The notes: generated by a model not told the origin, from the sequence alone. A DNA stretch of 64,000 bases from Novipirellula galeiformis (GCF_007860095.1 NZ_SJPT01000004.1:770373-834372); one strand, 5' to 3'. Counted from the first letter of the stretch, positions 26,549 to 36,282 are shown. A program made the numbers and translations.

Positions 26549-27598
26549 CTATTTCTTTACGCCGAGCTCTTTGTTGTATTGTCGTCGGGCGTAACCGGCT
26601 ACTCCAAGGTATCCCGCGTCACCCGCAAGGGACGCGAACGTAATTGTGGTTCCCTCGAACACATTCTCGAAGGTACGACTGCGGAATTCCGCCGATATTT
26701 TCGACAAAAAGCGTTGCCCGATACTGCAATCCGCTCCGCCAAAGTTCATCGCCCCCCCGAGCACCACCGAACCGGGGTCCAGGGTGTGGACGAAGGTGGT
26801 GATTCCGATGCCCAACCAGCGTGCGGTTTCGTCGATGATTTCGAGTGCGAGCGAGTCGCCATTTTGGGCCGCTTCATAGACGCGTTTTGCCGTCAATTCA
26901 CTGTCGCCTCCGCCGAGCAATCCGCTCAGCGAACTTTTGGCGCCTTCGGTCAACCGTTGCCGGGTGCGTTGAACCACGGCGCTGGCCGAGGCATAGGCTT
27001 CGAGTTGTCCTCGGCCACCGCCCCAGACGCACAACCGTGCCGTGGGCGACGAATCGATGATGACGTGTCCGCATTCGCCCGCGAAACTGTTTGCGCCATT
27101 GACCATTTCCCCGTCGATGATGATTCCGCCACCGACTCCGGTGCCGAGGGTCAACAGCAGCATCGAGGAGTGTTCTTTGCCACTGCCACGCCAAAATTCG
27201 CCATAGGCGGCTGCATTGGCATCATTCAGAAAGGAAACCGGGCGTTCGAGCATCTTCCCGATCGTGTCCCGGATCGGAAAGTCCCACCAGCTCGGCAATT
27301 GAGGGGGGGCGACGAGGTAGCCGGTGACGAGATCCATCGGTCCCGGAGCCCCTAAACCGACGCGACGGACTTGGTCCGAAACGCCGAGTTGACCCTCGAT
27401 ATCTTGGATTACCGCAGCGATCCGCTGCATCGCCGCGGTGGGGCCTTCGGATTCGCGGGTGGGCAATTGTTCAAAGGCTAATGTTTCCCCTTCATCGTCG
27501 ACCAAGCCAATCTTCATCGAGGTGCCGCCAATATCAATGCCCCAGAAAAAGGGGGGCGAGGCGGCCGCAGTAGCGGTGATTATTGGTGTATTGGGCAT
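26549..27598 (-). CDS. ROK-family sugar kinase (glucokinase-like)
   Basis: 349 residues from the ATG at 27596-27598 (MPNTPIITATA...); the longer frame upstream starts inside untranslated sequence. ATP-binding motif 'FWGIDIGGTSMKIGLVDDEG', substrate region 'LNDANAAAYGEFWRGSG', and 'LTLGTGVGGGIIIDGEMV' are all standard ROK features. The zinc-binding region reads 'GECGHVIIDSSPTARLCVWG' and keeps the His, but only one Cys of the usual CxCGxxGC cluster is visible ('LCVWGGGRG'). This could mean a zinc-less ROK protein. Phosphorylation of glucose or a related hexose is likely; the exact sugar cannot be told. Confidence 0.85.
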   Translation of the reverse strand: MPNTPIITATAAASPPFFWGIDIGGTSMKIGLVDDEGETLAFEQLPTRESEGPTAAMQRIAAVIQDIEGQLGVSDQVRRVGLGAPGPMDLVTGYLVAPPQLPSWWDFPIRDTIGKMLERPVSFLNDANAAAYGEFWRGSGKEHSSMLLLTLGTGVGGGIIIDGEMVNGANSFAGECGHVIIDSSPTARLCVWGGGRGQLEAYASASAVVQRTRQRLTEGAKSSLSGLLGGGDSELTAKRVYEAAQNGDSLALEIIDETARWLGIGITTFVHTLDPGSVVLGGAMNFGGADCSIGQRFLSKISAEFRSRTFENVFEGTTITFASLAGDAGYLGVAGYARRQYNKELGVKK

Positions 27599-27835
27599 TT
27601 GACAATCGAGGGAGGGTTGGGGCTCTTTCGTGATGCGCTGCAGTATAAGAAAGCACTCAAATTGCCACAACGGACAACCTGCGCACGCAAGCGGGCGATT
27701 GAAGCCGATCGGCAAGAATCATTCAACATCATTTGGGGCCGCCGGCATCCCGCCCGCGGCCCCTTAAACGCCAAGGTTTTCCCACCCCTGTTTCGTCATC
27801 GCAGGCATGTGCCGACGCCCTCGCGGGCTCGCAAT

Positions 27836-27920
27836 TCGAAGTTGCTGTGTTCCTAACGCGGTCCCTCGCTGACGCGTCGGGTTAGGATTTGCTAGGTAAA
27901 ACGGCGATAACGCTACTTCA
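27836..27920. repeat. Intergenic palindrome family 2, copy 3
   Basis: 'cgcgtcgggttaggatttgc' and 'ggtaaaacggcgataacgc' match copies 1 and 2; only the right half is well kept. Beyond it lies a direct repeat of 'tttcctttggtgggcag' (near 27949 and 27959). Nothing else is supported in the 27599-28137 gap. Confidence 0.65.
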
Positions 27921-28137
27921 ATAATGACGCATCGGGCTTTCCTTTGGTGGGCAGTTTCCTTTGGTGGGCAGCGCGTCCAACTTGCCCCCATGCGGGAATG
28001 TTGGGGCCAACCGGGCTTGTCGCAAGCGACGGGCTTAGCAAGAGCCGGGAGGGGTAGTTGCTTAACCGCCCCTCTTCACGCCAAGATAGTGAGCGATCTC
28101 CTCTTTTATCATCATGCATGTGCAGGCGGCTTTACCC

Positions 28138-28827
28138 ATGTCCGACGAAACGAGTGAAGAAAAACCCAAACCCGTAGCCCTATCGCGCGATGCGCGTCGC
28201 GTGTTGGGAGTGTTGGTGGAAAAGGCCAAGACGACGCCTGACAATTATCCATTAACCATGTCGGGGCTGATTAGCGGTAGCAATCAGAAATCGAATCGAT
28301 CGCCTCAGTTGCAGCTCAATGAGGACGATGTCTTACAGGCTTTGGACGAATTGAAACGAGTCGGTGCGGCGCGTGAGGTCCAAGGCAGCGGGCGGGCGAC
28401 AAAATACCGCCACGCCGCTTACGAATGGTTTGATGTCGACAGTCCCGGCGCCTCGGTGATGACGGAACTGTTGCTACGTGGCCCGCAAACGCTTGGCGAA
28501 ATTCGCACCCGCGCCTCGCGGATGTACCCGCTGGAGGACTTGAAGGTAGTCCAAGGGGTCGTCGATTCGTTGATCGAAAAAGACCTGGTGGAACCGTTGA
28601 CGCCACCCGGACGCGGCCAAACCTTCGCACACAAATTGTATCCGCCCGAGGAGCGTCAGTACCTCGAAGCTCGATTGGAGAAGCAAGCGGCCGCAGCGGA
28701 ATCGTCGACTGCGAGTGCACCGGCCAAAGCGAGTCTTGACGCGGTGGATGCCTTGATCGCCCGACTCGAAACGGTGAACGAGCGGATCGATGCGTTGGAA
28801 AAACGGATCGAAGAACTTGAGTCGTAG
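28138..28827 (+). CDS. YceH / DUF480 family winged-helix protein
   Basis: 229 residues from the ATG at 28138 (MSDETSEEK). 'LSRDARRVLGVLVEKAKTTP', 'NYPLTMSGLISGSNQKSNR' and 'LLLRGPQTLGEIRTRASRMY' are signature segments of the UPF0502/DUF480 family: two winged-helix domains. The C-terminal tail (LIARLETVNERIDALEKRI) is a coiled coil. The molecular function of the family is not settled; DNA binding is suggested by fold. It stands alone on the plus strand, between convergent or divergent neighbours. Confidence 0.85.
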   Translation: MSDETSEEKPKPVALSRDARRVLGVLVEKAKTTPDNYPLTMSGLISGSNQKSNRSPQLQLNEDDVLQALDELKRVGAAREVQGSGRATKYRHAAYEWFDVDSPGASVMTELLLRGPQTLGEIRTRASRMYPLEDLKVVQGVVDSLIEKDLVEPLTPPGRGQTFAHKLYPPEERQYLEARLEKQAAAAESSTASAPAKASLDAVDALIARLETVNERIDALEKRIEELES

Positions 28828-28881
28828 CCAAGCGGTCAAACGTGTCTGGCGAGTCAGCCACGACGATGGCATCGAATCGCT

Positions 28882-31800
28882 TTACCACTTGCAGAGAGAA
28901 TCGATGTAGTCAGCGCTGCCGTCTCGTTTCCAAGGGTCGAGTTGGGCTTGGGCTTTGAGTTGCTGGCCGCGACGCAGCGGCGAGACAAAGAACTGGCTGT
29001 GGATCTCGGGGATGGCCGTCATGTCGCCCCACAGCTTTTCGAACTGAGCCACTGGGAAAACGTCTTCTTGGGCATTGCCCCAACGTTTTTTGACATCCTT
29101 CAGCGTGATGTAGGTCGGCAACCGCTGCGCCATCGTGCGGATGGCTTGGTCGACGCGTTGGGGATCCGCTAGATCGGAGCGGGTCAGCCCAAAGGAATCC
29201 AGCAATCCGTCGATCGAGATCCATGTGGTCATCGAGTTATAGAAGGTGAGATCGAATTCAATTCGCTCGTTCGGCATCGCTAGCCCTTCGACCAGCCGCG
29301 GTCGTCCATTGACCATCGCCAGCCCTCCGCCGCGGTCTTCCAAACGGCGGCTGATCACTTCGAACGAGAGGGTCGCTTCGCCTGCGATGTGACAACCGAG
29401 TATTGCTGGGTCGATGTTTGCACCGAGCGTGTCGATGTTGTGCAGCATCAAGTAATCGAGCTGGGGTTGGCGATCGAGCATTTGTTTCAACACGCCGCTG
29501 CGAAGCATGCCGGGGATCTCGAACCAATGTCCCACCGGGTGGATGCACTGGCTGGGCAAATTGTCGGTGTAATCGCTCGCTTCTCCCGCCGATTGGGCCC
29601 AGCCGATCAGTGCGGTTCGCAGACTCTCGCGTACTTTTTGCTGTTGTTCATCTAGGATTTGTTGCGTGGTTTCCTCCCACAGAAAACGCAAATCACGGAC
29701 TGTCGGAATCATTCTCAATCCGACGCCGCGGCCGGTCGAAACGAGCACGTTGTCGCCGAAACCGAATTGGTGGTTGCGGTCTAAAAAATCGCGGATCGGT
29801 CGATCGGTCAGATGGCTGGTCGTGAACACGTGAGGGATCGAGGCGTCATGTTTTTCGCTGCTGGCTCGGTTTTTGGCGAGATGGACTTCCATGAAACTGC
29901 GCTGGCGACCGGCAAAACGACAGAACGGATGCAATGCCTTGCAAACGCCCGCGCCTTCGGTCCAACGACTGCCGACGCCGGCGGCCAACGTGACGACGGC
30001 TACCCGGCCTGACTTGATCGCGGCCGCCCCAAGGTCTGCGTACTTGGTTTCAATGCCGCGACGCAAATCGATCACGTGTTCCGGCTTCACGTCCTGGATC
30101 ATCGTGTTGGCCGGCAAACGGTTTTGTGACAATCCAATCCGCCCGCTAATCAGATCCGCGCGGATTTGTTCGTGTTGGACCCGATCAAACCCGATCCGAT
30201 TCAACAGTGGCTCGAGGGAGGATTCGCTCGACGGTGGAACCGCCGCTGAGGGCAGGATGCTCTCGAGCAACATGCCTGCGGTCGCCCGGCCGCTTTCATG
30301 ATCCTGACACCGTTGGCTGATTCGCTCGAGTTCGGATCGCGTTCGCGAGGAGAGTTCACGCAGGGGAGTGCGAAGCAGCGTGGGCAACACGAGGGCATAG
30401 TAGCGATCGGGCAGCATCGCGGCATCACCGCAGAGCATTTCGGCACGGGTGCCGTGGTCGTTGATCTTAAAATCGTAGACGACGGGATCCATCGCGAAGG
30501 GGAGTGACGTTTCGAGGTCCCGTTTGGTGTTCACCATCGCTTGGCCCAGCCAGTCTTGCGCCGCGGGTTTTATTTGAGGATCAAACATGAACCCCATGCC
30601 GCCTCCGGCCATCCCGCCGAGCATCCAAAAGCCCCAAAACGCGTCACCGTAGCGCTCGCGGCACTGTTCGATCAAGGCGTCGGTAAAGCGATTGGTGGCC
30701 CAGGGGATGATGGTTTGCAGTGGCCCTTCGAAATTGCGCGTGGTGACATTGCCGACTCGTCGAATGTCGCCTGTTTTGAGCGCCGCGACGACTTCGTCAA
30801 GGATTTCGATCGCTTCGTTTCTGCCCTGCCATTCCGATTCGCTACGGAGCAAATAGTGCTCGGTGACCATCTCGAGGATTGGGCCGACGTTTTGGGCCAT
30901 CCCGCCATGCACGAGTACGAGCGACTCTTGGATCTTTTGACGGGTGGCATGCGAAATTTCGTCGTTACCCAAGACATGGTGCACCGGCATCAACCGCCCA
31001 CGGCTAATGCCGTATTCGGGGTCGTGCTCCTCCGCGGTGGTTCCGCAGATCAACTTGATGCCGGGCCAAACGCCGCCCGAGTCTTGCCATCCGCCGCCGC
31101 TGCCGCCTAGCCATTCGCCCAGAATCGCACGTGCGGCGACTAATCGGCGATCCGCTTCGCTCAGCGGCCCGGTTAGCGATTGGACTTGTCCGGTCGCTCG
31201 CATCAGCAATGAGATCAAGGAACCGAGCAGGTTGGTGGAAACGGCCAGCCGCGAACCCTTGGGAATATCGTTGATTTTGCTGACCAATTCCAATCCGCGA
31301 CCTGGTCCGAGCATCACGCTGAGTAGCTCGGCGATCGATTCACGACAACCTTCGAGCCCCGGCGGCACGATGCCCGCAGCGATCAAGGCGGCTTTGAGCA
31401 GCCCCAGATAATCGCGAGCAAAATCAAACGTTTCGGCGATCGATTGTAATGTTGTCGTCGCGCCAAGATCGACGCTGGTCAAGCGAATGACCGGTTCGTC
31501 GATGATCCGCAAGTAGGTTTCGATGGGTGGTTTGGTTTCGGAATCGCGGCCGCGAACGCCGAGATCAACCGAGACATTCAAGACCCGAGCCCCCTCGGGA
31601 AAATCCATGCCCAGAAAGAAAATGTCGCTCCATGCGCTGTGCGAAAAATCCATCCGCACGGCGGTTGTCTCTTTCATCAATGGCGACGTGCCGGTGGCCG
31701 GATCGATGGCGAGCAATTCAGGACGGATCCGCAAAGGGTGGTCGGCGGGATGCCCGACGCGGAACATCCACTGGTTGCCTCGCACGGTGCGGACACTGCG

Positions 31801-32214
31801 GCGAACTTGATCGGCGAGCGTTTGGAAGCCGAGTTGATGGTACGCTTGAGCCAATGCACTCGCCAATGCATCGCTTGGGCCAGCTTCGTTTTGATACGCC
31901 AGAAAACAATCGATCGCTTCCATAAAACGGCGAGCCAACAAGTGCTCGTAACCTTCGTACGGAATGTGGCCGGATTGCTCGACCGATAAACGCGGCGGTA
32001 AGTGATAGCGGTAGATCGCCGACAAGAAAAACAACGCTCGTACGCGGTGATACAAATTTGGCTCGTCACGGCGAAAGGCGTCGAGGGCGCCGACGCTCTC
32101 CAGTAATCCCGAGAGGGTTTGCCCGCGACAAACCGATTCGAGCGATTGGTTGCGAATCGAATCATCATCGGAAATGATGATCTCGATTAATCGCTTGGTT
32201 TGGACGTCACTCAT
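28882..32214 (-). CDS. Fucokinase-like GHMP kinase fused to UDP-sugar pyrophosphorylase-like nucleotidyltransferase
   Basis: 1,110 residues. The N-terminal two-thirds has GHMP-kinase motifs in the fucokinase style: 'INDIPKGSRLAVSTNLLGS' (about 314-332), 'LGGSGGGWQDSGG' (about 369-381) and 'LGGMAGGGMGFMF' (about 532-544). From about residue 740, 'VVTLAAGVGSRWTEGAGVCK' gives the nucleotide-binding loop of a UDPGP-type pyrophosphorylase, with 'HNIDTLGANIDPAILG' later. The arrangement kinase then nucleotidyltransferase suggests salvage: sugar to sugar-1-phosphate to NDP-sugar in one polypeptide. Known fucokinase/GDP-fucose pyrophosphorylases have the reverse order, and here the transferase half looks UTP-type. 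The sugar is unknown. Its ATG overlaps the stop of the GalU-like gene by four bases (ATGA). Confidence 0.75.
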   Translation of the reverse strand: MSDVQTKRLIEIIISDDDSIRNQSLESVCRGQTLSGLLESVGALDAFRRDEPNLYHRVRALFFLSAIYRYHLPPRLSVEQSGHIPYEGYEHLLARRFMEAIDCFLAYQNEAGPSDALASALAQAYHQLGFQTLADQVRRSVRTVRGNQWMFRVGHPADHPLRIRPELLAIDPATGTSPLMKETTAVRMDFSHSAWSDIFFLGMDFPEGARVLNVSVDLGVRGRDSETKPPIETYLRIIDEPVIRLTSVDLGATTTLQSIAETFDFARDYLGLLKAALIAAGIVPPGLEGCRESIAELLSVMLGPGRGLELVSKINDIPKGSRLAVSTNLLGSLISLLMRATGQVQSLTGPLSEADRRLVAARAILGEWLGGSGGGWQDSGGVWPGIKLICGTTAEEHDPEYGISRGRLMPVHHVLGNDEISHATRQKIQESLVLVHGGMAQNVGPILEMVTEHYLLRSESEWQGRNEAIEILDEVVAALKTGDIRRVGNVTTRNFEGPLQTIIPWATNRFTDALIEQCRERYGDAFWGFWMLGGMAGGGMGFMFDPQIKPAAQDWLGQAMVNTKRDLETSLPFAMDPVVYDFKINDHGTRAEMLCGDAAMLPDRYYALVLPTLLRTPLRELSSRTRSELERISQRCQDHESGRATAGMLLESILPSAAVPPSSESSLEPLLNRIGFDRVQHEQIRADLISGRIGLSQNRLPANTMIQDVKPEHVIDLRRGIETKYADLGAAAIKSGRVAVVTLAAGVGSRWTEGAGVCKALHPFCRFAGRQRSFMEVHLAKNRASSEKHDASIPHVFTTSHLTDRPIRDFLDRNHQFGFGDNVLVSTGRGVGLRMIPTVRDLRFLWEETTQQILDEQQQKVRESLRTALIGWAQSAGEASDYTDNLPSQCIHPVGHWFEIPGMLRSGVLKQMLDRQPQLDYLMLHNIDTLGANIDPAILGCHIAGEATLSFEVISRRLEDRGGGLAMVNGRPRLVEGLAMPNERIEFDLTFYNSMTTWISIDGLLDSFGLTRSDLADPQRVDQAIRTMAQRLPTYITLKDVKKRWGNAQEDVFPVAQFEKLWGDMTAIPEIHSQFFVSPLRRGQQLKAQAQLDPWKRDGSADYIDSLCKW

Positions 32215-33068
32215 CGGGCTACGCTTCCTTCGGGGCGGATGGCCAGCAATTCAACCATTTCGGTCAAGATCCGATCTCGATCACGTCCCGACAATCCAAT
32301 CGCCAATTGAGCGATCAAGAGTCCGTAGGTGACGCCTAGGTTGTATCGCGATCCTTGCAGTTGAAATGCGAGGTAACGTTGCCGTGTCATCAACATTGCC
32401 AACGCGTCCGAGAGCGCGGGTTTCTCGCAGCAACGATCCGTCAGTAATGGTTCGATCAAATCCATGACATCCGCGGTCAACACGTGCATTCCGAAGAAGC
32501 CCAAATAGTGCCCGGCGCGGAGTCCGGGGGTCACCAGTTCTTGTTCGGCATAGGTGGGCGTTGGTTTTTCGACGACCGCTTCGATTTCGTACAAGTCGTC
32601 GCGTCGCGGTAAGTGTGGACCGCTGACAATGCCAAAGTATGGCAGTTTGTTTTCACGCGTCGATTGAACGGCCGAGACCGAACATTCAAATTCGTTGGCA
32701 ATTTTGATCAATTGTTTCGCGCACGGGATCTCCGAGGAACTGAGATACAAGTGATCGCCGACGAGATGCAGGAACGGTTCGCTCGCGACGAAGGATTTCG
32801 CCCGATAGATCGCGTCGGCATAGCCAAGCGGTTCGGGTTGCTCGACGAATTGTAGATTGGCGAGTTGAGCTCCCGCGGCCTGTTCGTAGGCTTCCTGGTC
32901 CCCGGGCTGGATGACAACACAAATCTCATCGATGCCAGCGGCGAGCGTCTCTTCGACGATCAATTGCAGTGCCGTCTTGGTCTCTCCGTTTCGATCCACC
33001 AATTGCTGGAGCGGCAAGGTGTTTTGGTTGGGAGCCGCAGCGGTGATAACAGCCTTGTGGACCTGCAT
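32211..33068 (-). CDS. GalU-like sugar nucleotidyltransferase with altered signature loop
   Basis: 285 residues from the ATG at 33066-33068 (MQVHKAVITAAAPNQ); 50 more codons upstream are open but look untranslated. The fold is that of UTP-glucose-1-phosphate uridylyltransferases ('ALQLIVEETLAAGIDEICVV', 'QPEPLGYADAIYRAKSFV', 'FLHLVGDHLYLSS', 'YEIEAVVEKPTPTYAEQELV'). The N-terminal G-x-G-T-R loop that holds the nucleotide phosphates is replaced by 'AAAPNQNTLPLQQL', so activity is doubtful. It may be a regulatory or scaffolding partner of the fusion enzyme encoded next, with which it overlaps by ATGA (translational coupling). Confidence 0.75.
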   Translation of the reverse strand: MQVHKAVITAAAPNQNTLPLQQLVDRNGETKTALQLIVEETLAAGIDEICVVIQPGDQEAYEQAAGAQLANLQFVEQPEPLGYADAIYRAKSFVASEPFLHLVGDHLYLSSSEIPCAKQLIKIANEFECSVSAVQSTRENKLPYFGIVSGPHLPRRDDLYEIEAVVEKPTPTYAEQELVTPGLRAGHYLGFFGMHVLTADVMDLIEPLLTDRCCEKPALSDALAMLMTRQRYLAFQLQGSRYNLGVTYGLLIAQLAIGLSGRDRDRILTEMVELLAIRPEGSVAR

Positions 33069-33181
33069 GGCGGATGGCGATGGTGGGAGGGAAGGGGGTG
33101 GAATGCGACACCGCGAGACGTCCCAAGCGTTGCCGCGACGGTCGGGTCGGGGGCGGTTGATTGAGGAACCCGCACGCGTCC

Positions 33182-33290
33182 GTTTTGAAGTGACGCGATT
33201 GCCGTTGTGCTCAGTCAATCATAACCCGAAGCGTTAGCGAGGGATTGGGTCCAGCGTGATATTCCCGTCGCGGACGCTTTGGGTTACGAA
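33182..33290. repeat. Intergenic palindrome family 2, copy 4
   Basis: 'cataacccgaagcgttagcg' pairs with 'cgcggacgctttgggttacg'. It lies upstream of the GalU-like gene and before the end of cobL. Confidence 0.65.
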
Positions 33291-33449
33291 AAACAGATCC
33301 CTTCAAAACGAGCGCATGCGGGCTTGGGATAAGGGGGTGGCTGGACGGGAATCCACTCACCGGGCCATCCGCTAACTGGGCCATCCAATCACGCCGTCCC
33401 GCTGCCAATCGAGATGGCTGGAGATGCACGGCGCGGAGTGGAACGAGCG

Positions 33450-34691
33450 TTATTTTGATTTCCGGCCGAGAACCAAGAAGGTGGGGTTGAGCGATTCAAA
33501 TCGGACCCGTTCCATTTGGTGTTGACCACGCGAGATGTTGATCATCCGCACATCGTGAATCAAATCGGCTGCCGAAAGGAGGTTTTGAACCGAGACCAGA
33601 TTATCGGGACTGGAGACATTCACAACGATTCGGCCTCCTTGGGCCAATCGCGGAACGGCCGCCGCGACCAACTCGGGAACCACGCGTCCGGTGCCACCGA
33701 CGAAGATCGCGTCGGGGTCGGGCAACTCTTTCCAGGCATCAGGGGCTTGGCCGTGGACGGGGATCAACGAAGGCACGTCGAACATCTTCGCGTTCTCGAT
33801 CATCAAACCGTAGTCCTCGGCATCCATCTCAATCGCAAAGACTTTGCCGCGGTTGGCGATCGATGCCGCTTCGATCGCAAGCGACCCGCTGCCTGCGCCG
33901 ACATCCCAGACGGTGCTTTGCGGTGTCAGATCGAGTTCCGACAAAGCGATACAGCGAACTTCGGCTGGCGTCAACAAACCTCGCTTGGGACGCGATTGCA
34001 AAAACAAATCGTCGGGATTTCCAAACAAGCGGCGATGGGTGCTGCCGCTAGGGCGATCCGCAGCCCCCGTTTTGCGCACCAAGATCATCACGTTCATGCC
34101 GCTGAACGATTGGCTTCGGATCGAACTCAATTCTCCTTGAGTGACCGTTTCACGCGGGGTGCCAAGGTTTTCACAAATGTAGGCGGTGAAGTAGTCGATC
34201 CGTCGATCGAGCAGCGCTTCGGCAACCACCGCTGGCGAAATTTCTTCGGTCGTAAAGATGCCCACGCGTTCGGCGGTTCGAATGTTGTCCACGACCCGAT
34301 CAAGCGATTGGTTCGCGAGGTTGGTTAGATAAGCGTCGTCCCAGCTCTCTTTGACTCGAGCGAACGCTAATTGCATGCTGCTGACATGCGGCACGACGTC
34401 GAAGCGATCTTTGCCGAACGTTTCGGTCAAGTAACGGGCGATGCCATAAAACAGCGGGTCGCCACCGGCTAGCACGACGGCGTGTCGGTCGCCGAGGTCG
34501 TAAATCGATTGCTCGAGTTGCTCCAAATTGCTACCGACGATGATTCGCCTCGCATCGGAGGCCGGGATCTTATCGAGCAACGGGGCTGGGCCAATCAAAA
34601 CGGACGCGAGGTCAATCAATAGTCTCGCTTGACCGGTGAGGCCATCAAGTCCATCGTCGCCAATCCCAACAATATGAATGCGAGCAGTCAA
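33450..34691 (-). CDS. cobL: Precorrin-6Y C5,15-methyltransferase (decarboxylating), CobL type
   Basis: 413 residues, matching the fused CbiE-CbiT form. N-terminal CbiE half: 'IHIVGIGDDGLDGLTGQARL', 'VVLAGGDPLFYGIARYL'. C-terminal CbiT half: SAM-binding 'TVWDVGAGSGSLAIEAASI', then 'DAIFVGGTGRVVPELVAAA'. The enzyme methylates C5 and C15 of precorrin-6Y and removes a carboxyl group in aerobic cobalamin synthesis. No other cob gene is adjacent, so the pathway is scattered or incomplete in this region. Confidence 0.92.
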   Translation of the reverse strand: MTARIHIVGIGDDGLDGLTGQARLLIDLASVLIGPAPLLDKIPASDARRIIVGSNLEQLEQSIYDLGDRHAVVLAGGDPLFYGIARYLTETFGKDRFDVVPHVSSMQLAFARVKESWDDAYLTNLANQSLDRVVDNIRTAERVGIFTTEEISPAVVAEALLDRRIDYFTAYICENLGTPRETVTQGELSSIRSQSFSGMNVMILVRKTGAADRPSGSTHRRLFGNPDDLFLQSRPKRGLLTPAEVRCIALSELDLTPQSTVWDVGAGSGSLAIEAASIANRGKVFAIEMDAEDYGLMIENAKMFDVPSLIPVHGQAPDAWKELPDPDAIFVGGTGRVVPELVAAAVPRLAQGGRIVVNVSSPDNLVSVQNLLSAADLIHDVRMINISRGQHQMERVRFESLNPTFLVLGRKSK

Positions 34692-34781
34692 TCTAGATTC
34701 CGTAATGGGTGGTGGTGTGAACGTTTATGCTGGATGAATCTTCAGAATGTCGGTCGACACGCAGAACGCCGATCCCCCGGT

Positions 34782-35363
34782 TTACAATTTGCGAAGCGCT
34801 TTCATGATCTCTTCGGTCGTGGATCGATCGGCATGCGATGAACTGACTTTCGACCAAGCGACGCGGCCATTTTTATCAATCACATAGGTTGCCGGGTAAG
34901 CGGTTTCACGGGGCGAGTGCCAACGCAGTCCCCACTGAGTCACCATCGCCATTGCGTCGTCACGCACCAATACGATGGGGTCCGGCAAACGCCGCGAGCC
35001 CAGGAATGATTGGGCATGACGCGATAGTTTTGGATCATCGCCGGGATAGACTAGGATCACACGGGCGGCGGCAGCGGAGATCGCTTTGGCGCGATTGATG
35101 ATGCTGCTGACTTGATGGCTGCATAGTGGACATTGGTAGCCGGGATAGCCTCGCAAGACCACGACCACCACGGGCCCCTGTTGGTAGGCTTCCTTCAATT
35201 CGATGTAATCGTTGCTGCCCACAATCGGCAGCTCGAAGTTGATCGCCTTGCTGCCGACGGCGAGCGGTTGAGCCAATCCGGCATTGTTGGCTTGTGCATC
35301 GAGACAGAGTGTGGTGCACAACAACATCCAACACGCGGCAGTGGAGACTCGAGGAATCATCAT
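34782..35363 (-). CDS. Exported peroxiredoxin-like (AhpC/TSA) protein
   Basis: 193 residues. Signal peptide 'STAACWMLLCTTLCLDAQAN'. The redoxin fold has 'VGSKAINFELPIVGSNDYIE', 'VVVLRGYPGYQCPLCSHQVS' with Cys pair CPLC, and 'TAYPATYVIDKNGRVAWSKV' with the cis-Pro site. Likely reduces thiols or peroxides outside the cytoplasm. It is transcribed in line with the rhomboid gene upstream (40 bp gap). Confidence 0.8.
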   Translation of the reverse strand: MMIPRVSTAACWMLLCTTLCLDAQANNAGLAQPLAVGSKAINFELPIVGSNDYIELKEAYQQGPVVVVVLRGYPGYQCPLCSHQVSSIINRAKAISAAAARVILVYPGDDPKLSRHAQSFLGSRRLPDPIVLVRDDAMAMVTQWGLRWHSPRETAYPATYVIDKNGRVAWSKVSSSHADRSTTEEIMKALRKL

Positions 35364-35403
35364 TTCAAATCGTTTTTGATTTTGGCAAATCGGAGCGAAG
35401 CCG

Positions 35404-36282
35404 TTAACGATCGCGTTTTTCGCGTTGTCGTCGACTGTAACGTTCTAGAATTTTGCGTTCGGCGCGGGTTAAGCTTGACTCTCCATGAGAGTGGATTTTA
35501 GCCAAAATGCGATCGGCTTCGTCCGCGTCTTGTCTCAGCTTGCGGTCGGGGTCATGGATTTTCAGCTTCATGCGGCGAGAGCGTTGGCTGAGGTACTTCG
35601 GCAAGTCGGTAAGGGTGCTCAGATCAAGCCAGCGGAAATTCCAGCGTTGGTAGAAATAGCTTGCGGCGAAAACGGCCCCGGTCAAATGGACTTCAAAGGC
35701 GGTGGTCGCACGGCCCATCAAACCTAACGCTCCGGCGAAATCCATCGCCACAAAACCAACCGCTAAGATCCAAGCTTTGACTGGGATCACGAGCATTAAC
35801 AACACTTCTTCGTGCGGATAATAGCAAGCAAACAAAATCGTCGTGGCCACGACCGCACCACTGGCCCCGATCACCGCACCGCCTCCTTGGAACCAGTACG
35901 AAATCGAAGCCACGATGCCGCCGGCGATCACCGCGCCAAGATAGAACTTTAGAAACTCCTGCGGGCCGAGACGACGCTCGACAATGCGGCCGAAGAAAAA
36001 CAGCCCGATCATGTTGAACAACACATGATTGAGATTGTTGATGTCGTGCAAAAAGCCGTAGGTCAGGAATTGCCACCACATCCATGGCTGAGTGAGCGTG
36101 CTCGCTTGCGCGGCGAACCACGGCGTCAATTGGCTGCTGCCCTGTTTGGCGAACAAGAAATCGATAAAGAACACGACGACATTGATCACGATCAACATGA
36201 TCGTCACACTGCGCGGTTTCTCGACACGGTCCCACGGGGTGCGTTCGAGCGAGCGTCCGTAGTCGCGGTCATAAAGACCCAT
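35404..36282 (-). CDS. Rhomboid-family intramembrane serine protease
   Basis: 292 residues with about six membrane segments. Key motifs: 'FLTYGFLHDINNLNHVLFNM' (the loop and TM2 Asn/His region), catalytic serine in 'AVIGASGAVVATTILFACYY' (GASG), catalytic histidine in 'AFEVHLTGAVFAASYFYQRW'. The N-terminus is short and cytoplasmic. The C-terminal 70 residues are highly charged and basic (RRMKLKIHDPDRKLRQDADE). It cleaves transmembrane segments; the substrate is unknown. Confidence 0.88.
   Translation of the reverse strand: MGLYDRDYGRSLERTPWDRVEKPRSVTIMLIVINVVVFFIDFLFAKQGSSQLTPWFAAQASTLTQPWMWWQFLTYGFLHDINNLNHVLFNMIGLFFFGRIVERRLGPQEFLKFYLGAVIAGGIVASISYWFQGGGAVIGASGAVVATTILFACYYPHEEVLLMLVIPVKAWILAVGFVAMDFAGALGLMGRATTAFEVHLTGAVFAASYFYQRWNFRWLDLSTLTDLPKYLSQRSRRMKLKIHDPDRKLRQDADEADRILAKIHSHGESSLTRAERKILERYSRRQREKRDR

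Noticed and set aside
26598..27355. Plus-strand frame of 370 codons opposite lepA and the ROK kinase
   Set aside because: It lies fully antisense to two well-conserved genes and has no family features.
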